Source of the DNA: an uncultured bacterium
GTDB taxonomy: Bacteria; Pseudomonadota; Alphaproteobacteria; Rhodospirillales; Rhodospirillaceae
Assembly: GCA_903896775.1 (NCBI GenBank)
Contig: CAITZE010000420.1
Coordinates: 1-30,568, forward strand
Direction: 5' to 3'
DNA length: 30,568 bases
Every line of letters begins with the position of its first letter. Position 1 is the first letter of the stretch. Below the pieces are notes generated by a model. The model worked only from the letters and a program-made list of their open reading frames with translations. It searched no databases and was not told where the DNA came from. The position numbers were made by a program, and so were the translations under genes. Shown one piece after another: positions 1-8,060 of this stretch.

Positions 1-490
1 CCGCACCGGCCAACGCGCCGTAAGAATAAGGGCTACGGTCGAAAATCGCAACGCGCGTGGTGTGAAAGATGCGAGTCCAGCGCCACCAGCGGGGTGTTTG
101 CGCGAGGTTATCGGCGCCCATCAACCAGACGAAGCTGATGTTGGGATAGCGGCGTGCAAGCTGTTTAAGGGTGAGGGCGGTGCGGTTCACGCCAAGCCGG
201 CATTCCAGATCGGTCACCAGAATCCGGGGATCGCGCGCGATGGCGCGGGCGGTGTCCAGGCGCTTGGTCAGGGGCGCCATGCCCTTCGCCGGTTTTAAGG
301 GATTTTGCGGGCTCACCAGCCACCAGACCTGATGCAGTTTCAGAGCCTTGAGGGCTTCCCGGCTGATATGCAGATGCCCGTCGTGGGCCGGGTTAAAGGA
401 CCCACCTAACAATCCAACGCGCCGCCGCCGGCGGTCGCCGAAGGACGGCGGCGGAGCCGAAAACGTTTTACGGCCGGATTTGGCCGTCAC
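1..490 (-). CDS. nadD: Nicotinate-nucleotide adenylyltransferase NadD (5' part, cut by window edge)
   Basis: NadD transfers AMP from ATP to nicotinate mononucleotide in cytoplasmic NAD synthesis. I translated the minus strand directly: a nucleotidyltransferase motif GGSFNPAHDGHLH lies at residues 29-41, followed by SPQNPLK and VWLMGADNL, all typical of NadD. About 163 codons are visible and the C-terminus runs off at coordinate 1. The only plausible start in frame is GTG at 490, inside the 3' end of proA, preceded by AAGGTG; the overlap is 23 nt, so translation is probably coupled. Oddity: about 24 residues including a run of five arginines precede the core, whereas family members usually reach GGSF within roughly ten residues. 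That extension is encoded by a GC-rich palindrome. Assignment is secure; the exact start is less so. Confidence 0.9.
   Translation of the reverse strand, partial: MTAKSGRKTFSAPPPSFGDRRRRRVGLLGGSFNPAHDGHLHISREALKALKLHQVWWLVSPQNPLKPAKGMAPLTKRLDTARAIARDPRILVTDLECRLGVNRTALTLKQLARRYPNISFVWLMGADNLAQTPRWWRWTRIFHTTRVAIFDRSPYSYGALAGA
422..454. repeat. GC-rich palindrome inside the nadD N-terminal extension
   Basis: CCGCCGCCG at 422-430 is the exact reverse complement of CGGCGGCGG at 446-454, separated by 15 nt. It can form a stable hairpin near the 5' end of nadD mRNA and encodes the arginine run of the extension. Seen directly; function unknown. Confidence 0.6.
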
Positions 491-1748
491 CGCGCACCTT
501 ATATTTGAAGGTCGTCAATTGCTCCACACCGACGGGTCCGCGGGCATGAAGCTTGCCGGTGGCAATGCCGATTTCGGCACCCATCCCGAACTCGCCGCCA
601 TCGGCGAACTGGGTCGAGGCGTTGTGGATCACGATGGCGCTGTCGAGACCGGCCATGAAGCGCTCGGCCGCTACGGTGTCCTCGGTGATGATGGCCTCGG
701 TATGCTCCGAGCCATGCGCAACGATATGCGCCATGGCGGCTTCGAGATCTCTCACGACTTTCACCGCAATAATGGCGTCGAGATATTCCGTATCCCAATC
801 GGCGGCTTCGGCCGGCTTCACGCGTGCGTTCAGTTTTTGCACGACAGCGTCGCCACGGATTTCGCAACCGGCTTTGATCAGGTCATCCATGATCGGCGGC
901 AGGATTTTTTCCGCGATGGCTTCATCCACCAGCAGCGTTTCAGTCGCGCCGCATACGCCGGTGCGGCGCATCTTCGCGTTCAGCACAATCCGCCGCGCTT
1001 TGGCGGGATCGGCGTCGCTGTGAATATAGGTGTGACACAAGCCGCTGAGGTGTTGGAACGTCGGTACGCGTGATTCCTTCACCACGCGTTCCACCAGCGA
1101 CTGCCCGCCACGGGGAATAATCACGTCGATGTACTTGGTCATGGTCAGCATTTCGCCGACGGCCGCGCGGTCGGTGGTGGGCACCATCTGGATGCAAGCC
1201 TCGGGCAACCGCGCGGCGCGCAAGCCTTCCTGCAGACATTCAAAGATCGCACGCGACGAATGAAAACTCTCCGAGCCGCCGCGCAAGATACAGGCGTTGC
1301 CCGCTTTCAGGCACAGGCCACCAGCGTCGGCGGTGACGTTGGGTCGCGACTCATAAATAATGCCGATGACGCCAAGCGGTGTGCGCACGCGTTGAATCTC
1401 GAGACCGTTAGGACGATTCCACTCATCCATCACCGCGCCGACGGGATCGGGCAGGGAGGCGATCTCCACCAAGCCTTTGGCCATGGCGGCGATGCGGCTA
1501 TCGGTCAGCTCCAGGCGGTCCAGCAGAGCGGGGGAAAGTTTTTTCTCGCGCGCCGCAGCCATATCCTTGGCGTTGGCGGCTTTGATCGCTTGGCCGTGGC
1601 TGCCGATGGATTCGGCGGCGGCCATCAGTACGGCGTTTTTTACCATCGTTTGGGTTTTGGCGAGAAGACGCGCGGCGGCCCGGGCTTTCTTGCCCATCTC
1701 GTCCATCATGGCGACAATATCGCCGTCTTTATCGATCGCGCCGTCCAT
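468..1748 (-). CDS. proA: Gamma-glutamyl phosphate reductase ProA
   Basis: ProA is the NADPH-dependent reductase that converts gamma-glutamyl phosphate to glutamate-5-semialdehyde, step two of proline synthesis, in the cytoplasm. The 426-aa product has normal family length and carries GVIGIIYESRPNVTADAG, the SGLCHTYI segment with the presumed catalytic cysteine (about residue 238) and TEYLDAIIAVKVV. I prefer ATG 1748 because GGAGA sits about seven bases upstream; an in-frame ATG at 1763 has no Shine-Dalgarno. It follows proB by 39 nt and overlaps nadD, so the three are likely one transcript. No anomalies were seen. Confidence 0.97.
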   Translation of the reverse strand: MDGAIDKDGDIVAMMDEMGKKARAAARLLAKTQTMVKNAVLMAAAESIGSHGQAIKAANAKDMAAAREKKLSPALLDRLELTDSRIAAMAKGLVEIASLPDPVGAVMDEWNRPNGLEIQRVRTPLGVIGIIYESRPNVTADAGGLCLKAGNACILRGGSESFHSSRAIFECLQEGLRAARLPEACIQMVPTTDRAAVGEMLTMTKYIDVIIPRGGQSLVERVVKESRVPTFQHLSGLCHTYIHSDADPAKARRIVLNAKMRRTGVCGATETLLVDEAIAEKILPPIMDDLIKAGCEIRGDAVVQKLNARVKPAEAADWDTEYLDAIIAVKVVRDLEAAMAHIVAHGSEHTEAIITEDTVAAERFMAGLDSAIVIHNASTQFADGGEFGMGAEIGIATGKLHARGPVGVEQLTTFKYKVRGDGQIRP

Positions 1749-1787
1749 AACGTCTCCTACCATAACTACCAGTCTAACATGTGGTGC

Positions 1788-2912
1788 TTAGGTTCCGACC
1801 ACCAGATCGTCGCGGTGAATAACTTCGCTGCGGCCCCGGAATCCCAGGATCGCTTCGATATCGTCGGACTTTCTGCCTTTGATGGCGCGCATATCGGCGG
1901 CGGCATAGGCCGAGAGCCCTTTGGCAACAATGCGTCCGTCGTTCCCGCGCACTTCCACGGCGTCGCCGCGCTCGAACTCGCCTGATACATCGACCACGCC
2001 AGCAGGCAGCAAGCTTTTGCCGTCATGCAGCGCCTTTACCGCGCCGTCGTCGACAACAATCACGCCCAACGTTTGCACACTCCCCGCGATCCAGCTCTTC
2101 CAGGCTGCGCGCGGTTCGGCCTTCGGGATGAACCATGTACTGCGCCCACCGTTCTCCAAAGCCTGAAGGGGCTGCATGGGTTTGCCGGGCGCGATGGCCA
2201 TGCGGCAACCGGCGCCCATGCAGATTTTTGCCGCCATGATCTTGGTGACCATTCCGCCCGTGCCGACGTCTGTCGCGCTTACGCCGGCCATGGCTTCCAC
2301 TTCCACCGTGATCTCGCGCACTTCGGGAACCAGCGTCGCGCCGGGATTGCTGCGCGGGTCGGCGGTATAAAGACCATCGATATCCGATAACAGCACACAG
2401 GTATCCGCGCCGATCATCTGCGCAACGCGTGCGGCCAAGCGATCATTGTCGCCGAAGCGAATTTCGGCAGTCGCCACGGAATCATTCTCGTTGATGACCG
2501 GCACGGCGCGTAAGCGCAAAAGGGTGTCCAGCGTATTGCGGGCATTGATGTAGCGGCGGCGGTTCTCGCTGTCGTCCAGCGTGAGGAGAACTTGCGCAAC
2601 TGTGATGCCATGCCTGTCGAGGGAGGTCTGATAAGCTTGCGTGAGGCGCGACTGGCCCGTGGCGGCGGCGGCCTGCTTTTCTTCCAGGCGCAGTTTTTTC
2701 TCAAACATGCGCAAAGGGCGTCGGCCTAGTGCAACCGCGCCCGAGGTCACAATCAGCACCTCTTGGCCACGGCCATGCGCAGCGGCGATGTCGTCGCAGA
2801 GCGCATCCAGCCAAGCCTGGTGCGGCCGGCCGCTCTCTTCGTCGACCAACAGCGCCGAGCCGATCTTCACGACCAAGCGTTTGGAATTACGCAGATGCGC
2901 GGCGGCGTTCAT
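1788..2912 (-). CDS. proB: Glutamate 5-kinase ProB
   Basis: ProB phosphorylates glutamate to gamma-glutamyl phosphate, the feedback-regulated first step of proline synthesis. The 374-aa protein begins with RLVVKIGSALLVDEE, contains NENDSVATAEIRFGDNDRLAA and GTGGMVTKIMAAK of the amino-acid kinase fold, and has a C-terminal PUA domain (roughly residues 280-360, around GVVDVSGEFERGDAVEVRG). Length matches two-domain ProB proteins. The start is ambiguous: ATG 2912 overlaps the obgE stop as ATGA, which suggests coupling, and ATG 2921 lies three codons upstream; neither has a strong Shine-Dalgarno. Immediately followed by proA. Confidence 0.96.
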   Translation of the reverse strand: MNAAAHLRNSKRLVVKIGSALLVDEESGRPHQAWLDALCDDIAAAHGRGQEVLIVTSGAVALGRRPLRMFEKKLRLEEKQAAAATGQSRLTQAYQTSLDRHGITVAQVLLTLDDSENRRRYINARNTLDTLLRLRAVPVINENDSVATAEIRFGDNDRLAARVAQMIGADTCVLLSDIDGLYTADPRSNPGATLVPEVREITVEVEAMAGVSATDVGTGGMVTKIMAAKICMGAGCRMAIAPGKPMQPLQALENGGRSTWFIPKAEPRAAWKSWIAGSVQTLGVIVVDDGAVKALHDGKSLLPAGVVDVSGEFERGDAVEVRGNDGRIVAKGLSAYAAADMRAIKGRKSDDIEAILGFRGRSEVIHRDDLVVGT

Positions 2913-3979
2913 GGCGTCCATTCGCCGGAGTCAGGAGTGTCGGCATCGTCGGCGTATTTGTCGTCGAGTTCTTCGGTGGGGTCCGCGCTACGCGCCGCGG
3001 CGACAATCTTAGCCAGATTGCGTAAAGCTTCGGTGCGTCCTTCGCCCGATACACCCGACAGCATGATGACTTTCTTGCGGCTGGCTTTGGTCAGCGCCGC
3101 CAGCTTTTCCGCACGCGTGTCTTCATCGAGCGCATCGCACTTATTGAGCGCGACGATTTCACGTTTGCCGACAAGCTTGTGGCCGTAAGCCTTCAACTCG
3201 CCGCGTACGGTTTTATAGGATGCGCCGACATCTTCCTCGGTGCCGTCGACGAGATGCAAAAGAACCGCGCAACGTTCTACGTGTCCTAAAAAGCGATCGC
3301 CAAGGCCCGCGCCTTCATGCGCGCCTTCGATCAGGCCGGGAATATCGGCGATGACAAATTCCAACTCACCGACCTGCGCCACGCCCAAGTTGGGATGCAG
3401 CGTGGTGAACGGATAATCAGCGATCTTAGGGCGCGCGCGCGTGACAGTGGCCAGGAACGTCGACTTACCGGCGTTCGGCAATCCGACCAAGCCCACATCG
3501 GCGATCAACTTCAAACGCAGCCATACCCAAAGCTCCGGCGCGATCTGGCCGGGGTTAGCATGCTCGGGCGCTTGGTTTGCAGGACCTTTAAAATGCGTAT
3601 TGCCAAAACCGCCGTTGCCGCCTTTCAGCATCACCACGCGTTGGCCGTCGTGTGACATATCCGCAAGCACTTCTTCTTTATCTTCCGACAGAATTTCGGT
3701 ACCGACCGGCACCTTGATAATCATGTCTTTGCCGCCGCGACCGGTGCGGTTCTGTCCGCCGCCGTCGGCGCCGTGTTCGGCCTTGAAGTGCTGGTGATAG
3801 CGGAAGTCGATCAACGTATTGAGGTTAAGCGCGGCTTCAAAAATCACATCGCCGCCGGTTCCACCGTCGCCGCCGTCGGGACCGCCGAACTCGATGAACT
3901 TCTCACGCCGGAAGCCGACGCAGCCGTTGCCGCCATCGCCGGCGCGGAGATAGATCTTGGCTTGGTCGAGGAATTTCAT
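2909..3979 (-). CDS. obgE: Obg family GTPase ObgE/CgtA
   Basis: ObgE is an essential ribosome-associated GTPase acting in 50S assembly and in the stringent and stress response. The 356-aa protein has the glycine-rich Obg fold at residues 1-158 (RAGDGGNGC, FGGPDGGDGGTGGDV), then the G domain: GLPNAGKST (G1, about 166-174), DIPGLIEGA (G3, 212-220), NKCD (G4, 279-282) and SGVSGEG (G5, about 308). The C-terminal tail is short and acidic, as usual in alphaproteobacteria. It lies downstream of rplU-rpmA but a strong hairpin terminator intervenes, so it depends on read-through or its own promoter. Its stop overlaps the proB start. The upstream Shine-Dalgarno is weak. Confidence 0.97.
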   Translation of the reverse strand: MKFLDQAKIYLRAGDGGNGCVGFRREKFIEFGGPDGGDGGTGGDVIFEAALNLNTLIDFRYHQHFKAEHGADGGGQNRTGRGGKDMIIKVPVGTEILSEDKEEVLADMSHDGQRVVMLKGGNGGFGNTHFKGPANQAPEHANPGQIAPELWVWLRLKLIADVGLVGLPNAGKSTFLATVTRARPKIADYPFTTLHPNLGVAQVGELEFVIADIPGLIEGAHEGAGLGDRFLGHVERCAVLLHLVDGTEEDVGASYKTVRGELKAYGHKLVGKREIVALNKCDALDEDTRAEKLAALTKASRKKVIMLSGVSGEGRTEALRNLAKIVAAARSADPTEELDDKYADDADTPDSGEWTP

Positions 3980-4031
3980 GACGGCTTTTATACCTGTTTT
4001 GCGGGCTTTAAGTCTTCGGAGCGCACAAATA

Positions 4032-4061
4032 AAAAAGGAGACGGCGATCCGTCTCCTTTTT
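4032..4061 (-). terminator. Rho-independent terminator after rpmA
   Basis: A 13-bp perfect stem (4032-4044 with 4049-4061) encloses a four-base loop; the core is GGAGACGG/CCGTCTCC. On the minus strand it is followed by a run of T (TTTTTTATTTG). It ends the rplU-rpmA transcript and lies about 50 bases before obgE. The A/T flanks on both sides would let it work in either direction. Confidence 0.9.
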
Positions 4062-4110
4062 CAACCACGGGATCGCCAGCGTGGATGCCGGCGATTGAAT
4101 GTCGCCGTTA

Positions 4111-4386
4111 TTATTCCGCAGCCTGCGGAACTGGTGCCGGGTTTACCGACACGTAAACGCGGCCTTTGGAGGAGGTCTGGAAGCTGACCTTGCCTTCGAG
4201 CACGGCGAAAATGGTGTAATCGCGACCCATGCCGACGCCTTTGCCGGGATGCCACTTCGTGCCGCGCTGGCGGACGAGGATGTTGCCGGGGATCACATGC
4301 TGACCGCCGAACTTTTTGATGCCAAGGCGTTTGCCAATGGTATCGCGGCCGTTCGAGGACGAGCCGCCGGATTTCTTATGTGCCAT
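4111..4386 (-). CDS. rpmA: 50S ribosomal protein L27
   Basis: L27 is a large-subunit protein whose N-terminal tail reaches the peptidyl-transferase centre. The 91-aa product starts MAHKKSGGSSSNGRDT and continues with KRLGIKKFGGQ, GNILVRQRGTKWHPG and VGMGRDYTIFA, the canonical L27 signatures. There is no N-terminal extension of the processed Firmicutes type. It follows rplU by 27 nt in the usual order and is followed by the terminator at 4032-4061. Confidence 0.98.
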   Translation of the reverse strand: MAHKKSGGSSSNGRDTIGKRLGIKKFGGQHVIPGNILVRQRGTKWHPGKGVGMGRDYTIFAVLEGKVSFQTSSKGRVYVSVNPAPVPQAAE

Positions 4387-4413
4387 ACCAAATACTCCTA
4401 ATGCGCCGTTGCT

Positions 4414-4836
4414 TTAAGCTTCAGCGGTCTTTTTCGCGGCTGCCTTTTTAGCAGCGGGTTTCTTAGCAGCGCCTTCGGCCTTCGCGGCTTTCGGAGCCGC
4501 AGCTTTCTTTTCCGGCTTCGCAGCAACGGCGGCCAGGCCCACGCCCATATCGGTGATCTTCACCAGGGTGAGGTGCTGACGATGGCCGTTGCGACGGCGG
4601 TAGTGCTTGCGGCGGCGCTTCTTGAAGATGATGACTTTATCATCGCGGAACTGACGCACGACTTCGGCGGTCACTTGCGCGTTGGCGACGCTGGGCGCGC
4701 CGACCTGATCGCCAAGCATCAACACCTCGTCGAACACGATGGTGGCGCCGGCGTCTCCGTCGAGCTTTTCAATGGCGATCACGTCGTCTTTGCTGACGCG
4801 ATACTGTTTGCCGCCCGTCTTTATTACTGCGTACAT
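4414..4836 (-). CDS. rplU: 50S ribosomal protein L21
   Basis: L21 binds 23S rRNA in the large subunit. The 140-aa product starts MYAVIKTGGKQYRVS and carries FKKRRRKHYRRRNGHRQ near residue 80, both diagnostic. The core of about 100 residues is followed by an Ala/Lys-rich tail of roughly 40 residues (KKPAAKKAAAKK), common in alphaproteobacterial L21 and probably disordered and RNA-binding. ATG 4836 is chosen because the family begins exactly at MYAVI; the reading frame stays open upstream but that part has no family similarity. Promoter at 4923-4950. Confidence 0.97.
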   Translation of the reverse strand: MYAVIKTGGKQYRVSKDDVIAIEKLDGDAGATIVFDEVLMLGDQVGAPSVANAQVTAEVVRQFRDDKVIIFKKRRRKHYRRRNGHRQHLTLVKITDMGVGLAAVAAKPEKKAAAPKAAKAEGAAKKPAAKKAAAKKTAEA

Positions 4837-4922
4837 GGTCTCGAAATCCTGATGAAGCAAATACGGCGGGTCGTGACCGGAATGATCACGAAATGCTCTT
4901 GGCCCCGCTCGGAAGCGGCGTG

Positions 4923-4950
4923 AATATACTGACGGGGGCCCTTGAGTCAA
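4923..4950 (-). promoter_or_regulatory. Sigma70-type promoter of rplU-rpmA
   Basis: On the minus strand TTGACT (4945-4950) and TATATT (4923-4928) are separated by 16 nt, close to the housekeeping consensus. Transcription would start near 4915, leaving a leader of about 80 nt before rplU, enough for autogenous control, though no specific structure was identified. Confidence 0.75.
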
Positions 4951-5149
4951 TGGCACGTGGCACGGTCGCAGACGATTGGAGCCGGCCTCTTAATTCCCCA
5001 TTAACTATTATTTTACAGTAACTTAGGCCTATGGGACAAGACCGAGAACAAAGCCAAAACGGACGCCTCGTCGGGGGCTATGACCAGAAACAGGGTGTTA
5101 AATGACCCTGACCTCCACTTTTTCCCATCGAAAAGGCCAGTAAAAGGCC

Positions 5150-6529
5150 ATGGAAGGCGCCGTCCCCACTGATTTGCCCCCCGCGGCGGACCATCTGTCG
5201 CTCGCGACCATCGCGCGCCTTCAGACCGCAGCCGGTTTGCTGCGTAAAGCTGAAAAACCCGTCCGAGTCTTACGCGCCGTATCCTGGGGGCCCGAGGTCG
5301 CCGAAGCCTTTTTCGCCGCCGGCGAAAAAGAACTGCCCAAGGTAACCTACACCCCCCTCGATGCCGCACCCGTCCACGAAGCTTTGCGCGCCGCGCGTGC
5401 CCTCATCGATGGCGATGGGCCGGTGCAAGCATGGTTACTGCGTATCGCCGACGTCATCGGTATCGGCGCCGACATGCTGGCCGGCATCGGTACCAAGGAA
5501 TTTCATCGGCAGTCGGTCAGGCTTTACGGCTCGCCTCAAGCTGATCTGCTCAACTGCGATGTGCGTCCTTTCGATCTCGCACGCATGCTCGATCAGGTGT
5601 TGGGGTCTTTCCAAAATCTCGAGATCAATCTCGATGCCAAAAACGAAGCCACGACGACTGCCGAAGACTTGGCGCTCCGCATGGCCAAAATTCTCGCACG
5701 CCATTTCGGCGATGCTGCGCCCAAGATCGAACTCGTTGATCATCTGTCCGCCAACGCTCTGGCCGGTGCGCGCTACATTCGCATTCGGCGCGGCGCCGAG
5801 TTCTCAGATCGCGATCTTGCACAACTCGTTCAGCATGAAGCTTTTGTGCATGTCGCGACATCGCTAAACGGCGCGGCGCAAAGCGCGTTTCCAATTCTAG
5901 GCGCGGGCCATCCCGGCACGACACGTACACAAGAGGGCCTTGCGGTGTTTGCCGAGCTGATCTCCGGGTCCATGGATCCCTCGCGCCTTATGCGTCTCGC
6001 TGATCGCGTGCTGGCGATTCAGATGTCGATGGATGGCGCGGATTTCCTCGAGCTCTACCGTTTCTTCGGCGAGCGTACGCAGAATAAATTCGCGGCTTTC
6101 GAGAACGCGCGGCGTGTCACGCGCGGCGGTTTGGTCGAAGGCGGTGGACCCTTCACCAAAGATTCGGTTTATCTGGAAGGCCTCGTGCGCGTGCACAACT
6201 TCCTGCGCATCGCTGTGCAAGAGACGCGTGTCGACTGCATCCGCTTGCTGTTCGCGGGTAAGATGGACATCGAGGACATGCCGGCAATCACTACACTCGC
6301 AGCGCATGGCCTCTGCACGTTCCCGCGCTTTCTGCCGCCCTGGGCGCGAGATTTGCGCTTTGTGCTGTCTTACATCGCGTATTCGTCGTTCCTCAATCGT
6401 ATGAATCTGGAACGCGTGCGCGAACACTACAAAGTCATGCTCGATAGCTGTGCAGCGCCAGTCGTTGCGGCCAATGCCGCTGTTCAGCCGGGCCCCAGTC
6501 CATGGGGAACGCGCGGCGGTGAGCCATAA
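5150..6529 (+). CDS. DUF1704 / QEGLA-motif metallopeptidase-like protein
   Basis: The 459-aa protein belongs to the DUF1704 family, annotated as flavohemoglobin expression-modulating QEGLA motif protein; eukaryotic relatives (MATCAP) are tyrosine carboxypeptidases of tubulin. It has HEAFVH at residues 229-234, an HExxxH zinc-binding pattern, and TQEGLA at 260-265, the signature glutamate region. This supports an intact metal-dependent peptidase site; the bacterial substrate is unknown. No signal peptide or membrane segment is seen, so it is probably cytoplasmic. It is divergent from rplU and convergent with the chimeric ORF downstream, apparently a single-gene unit. The Shine-Dalgarno (AAAAGG) lies unusually close to ATG 5150, so the start is approximate. 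Confidence 0.88.
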   Translation: MEGAVPTDLPPAADHLSLATIARLQTAAGLLRKAEKPVRVLRAVSWGPEVAEAFFAAGEKELPKVTYTPLDAAPVHEALRAARALIDGDGPVQAWLLRIADVIGIGADMLAGIGTKEFHRQSVRLYGSPQADLLNCDVRPFDLARMLDQVLGSFQNLEINLDAKNEATTTAEDLALRMAKILARHFGDAAPKIELVDHLSANALAGARYIRIRRGAEFSDRDLAQLVQHEAFVHVATSLNGAAQSAFPILGAGHPGTTRTQEGLAVFAELISGSMDPSRLMRLADRVLAIQMSMDGADFLELYRFFGERTQNKFAAFENARRVTRGGLVEGGGPFTKDSVYLEGLVRVHNFLRIAVQETRVDCIRLLFAGKMDIEDMPAITTLAAHGLCTFPRFLPPWARDLRFVLSYIAYSSFLNRMNLERVREHYKVMLDSCAAPVVAANAAVQPGPSPWGTRGGEP

Positions 6530-6544
6530 TCTGCAGCTGAGGAT

Positions 6545-7663
6545 CTATCCCAGAAACCCGACATTTGCCGTCGCGAATTTCCCGATATTGGGAAACACCT
6601 GCGTGAGAGCGTCGGACGTGACACCGAACCAAGATGCCAATGTCGCGCCGTATTGATCGAGCGACGTGGTCGGTATGAGTACGCCACGCGTGTTGGCGTC
6701 GTCAGGGCCACCAAGCGCAGGCATGGGGAACGTGCCGTAGATGTCGCCGCCGCGCACTGCGCCGCCTAAAACCAAATTGTGTCCGCCCCAGCCATGGTCG
6801 GTGCCAGTACCGCTCGGCTGTAACGTGCGTCCGAAGTCTGTCTCGGTGAAGGTCGTTACTTTATCGGCGATGCCCATTTCGAGGGTGGCATCATAGAGCG
6901 CGCGCATGGCGTCGCTGACTTGGCCGAACAAATCCCATTGCTGCCAGCTTTGACCGGAGTGCGTGTCAAAGCCGCTTAGCGAGCAGAAGAACACCTGGCG
7001 GCTAATGCCAGTCGTGGTCCGGAGTTTGATGATCTCAGCGACTTGCTGCATTTGACTGCCGAGGGTCGTCCCCGGAAAAACAGTCGTGAGGGGTGCGGTG
7101 CTTCCGGCACTCTTCAAAAGCCCATTGAGTGTCACCGCATTCTGGCGAACTTGGTTGGCCGCCTGCACCATTGTCAGGCCGTTATCGAAAGTCAGAACGT
7201 CGTTGAGGGCCTGGGCACGCGCCGTGGCCGCGGCGGCCGGCCATGCGCTGAGACCGTCCGGTGAAAGATCGAAGCCCGGAAACAGGCTTGCCGATTGGAT
7301 GTAGTTGCCGGTGTCCAGCAACGCAGGACCGGAAATAGAAAATGCGGCTGGGAAAGCAACTCCCGTATTCAAGGTGCGTACCCTCGCCGCATTGCGCGCT
7401 TCGAGGGGGTCAATCCCTTCCAAAAGTAGGCGCCGCGCCTCCTTCGCTCTCTCGCGCGCATCGGCGAGACCGAGGACCGAAGCTGGCCCTAATCCCATGT
7501 CCCGCTGGCGACCCTTAAACTTGAAGCGGAAGACCCACGATTTCGCGACCATTGTCTTACCGGCGGTCACTTGGAGGTAGAGCCCTCCGCCATCCAGGTA
7601 CATGCCTGGTTTGGTGAGTTTGGTAGCCTTAAGGGCCGAAAGTCTGTCCAGAAGCTGCGCCAT
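6545..7663 (-). pseudogene. Chimeric ORF: integrase N-terminal domain fused in frame to DUF1501 C-terminal half
   Basis: Residues 1-94 match the N-terminal arm-type DNA-binding domain (DUF4102) of P4-like tyrosine recombinases: YLDGGGLYLQV, WVFRFKFKGRQRDMGLG, ADARERAKEARRLLLEGIDPLEAR. From about residue 95 the sequence becomes the second half of a DUF1501 protein (alkaline-phosphatase-like superfamily): FPAAFSISGPALLDTG, CSLSGFDTHSGQ, TETDFGRTLQPSGTGTDHGWGGHNLVLGG. The integrase catalytic domain and roughly 150-200 N-terminal DUF1501 residues are missing. The junction lies near 7382. It is directly downstream of tRNA-Ser, where such integrases normally sit. The likely origin is deletion of an integrated element and neighbouring DNA. 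The ORF is open throughout, so a hybrid protein could still be made, but neither parent activity is expected. Confidence 0.8.
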
Positions 7664-7859
7664 CGCCTTGCCCTAACCCATTGATAAAAGTTCTTCCGCC
7701 ACACTGATCCGTACCCTCGCGCGTACCCTTGCGGGGATGGGCGAAAAGGGGCGTTTTAGGGCGGTTGGGGGCGAACAATTTCGGGAGGGAGAATGTGGAA
7801 GATATGCCCATTCTACAAGGCTATCTTCTACATCTGCGAACAACTACGGACACTGAGTA
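7664..7859. other. Putative attachment-site flank between tRNA-Ser and integrase remnant
   Basis: This 196-bp spacer has no convincing gene. It lies between the 3' end of tRNA-Ser and the integrase start, the normal place for an att site and integrase promoter. A short direct repeat, AGGGTACG on the minus strand, occurs twice within 7708-7733. I found no second copy of the tRNA 3' end in the window, so the other boundary of the element has been lost or lies outside. Confidence 0.4.
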
Positions 7860-7949
7860 TGGCGGAGAGGGTGAGATTCGAACTCACGGTACCATTGCTG
7901 GTACACCGGTTTTCGAGACCGGCCCGATCGGCCACTCTGGCACCTCTCC
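7860..7949 (-). tRNA. tRNA-Ser (anticodon CGA)
   Basis: The minus strand reads from GGAGAGGTG to a matching CCTCTCC acceptor strand, then discriminator G and encoded CCA (7860-7862). The anticodon stem CCGGT/ACCGG holds loop CTCGAAA, giving anticodon CGA, which reads UCG. A long variable arm (TGTACCAGCAATGGTACC) confirms class II serine, and the T-arm has GTTCGAATC. The total is 90 nt. A possible -10 box TATATT is at 7974-7979 (minus). It is the probable insertion site of the element whose integrase remnant lies downstream. Confidence 0.97.
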
Positions 7950-8060
7950 GGGCGCACGTGGGACGGACATCTAAATATATGTGCCGGTCCCTGCGGGCGC
8001 GCGGAAACTAGCCCAAGGCTGTCTTCACTGCAACGGCTTAAGCCAATAAGCCGGCCCTCG

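Noticed and set aside
348..1073. Long plus-strand frame opposite proA
   Set aside because: It is the antisense shadow of nadD/proA; composition and lack of family motifs show no independent gene.
5013..5369. Minus-strand frame overlapping the start of the DUF1704 gene
   Set aside because: Arg-rich antisense frame with no ribosome site; explained by codon bias of the DUF1704 gene.
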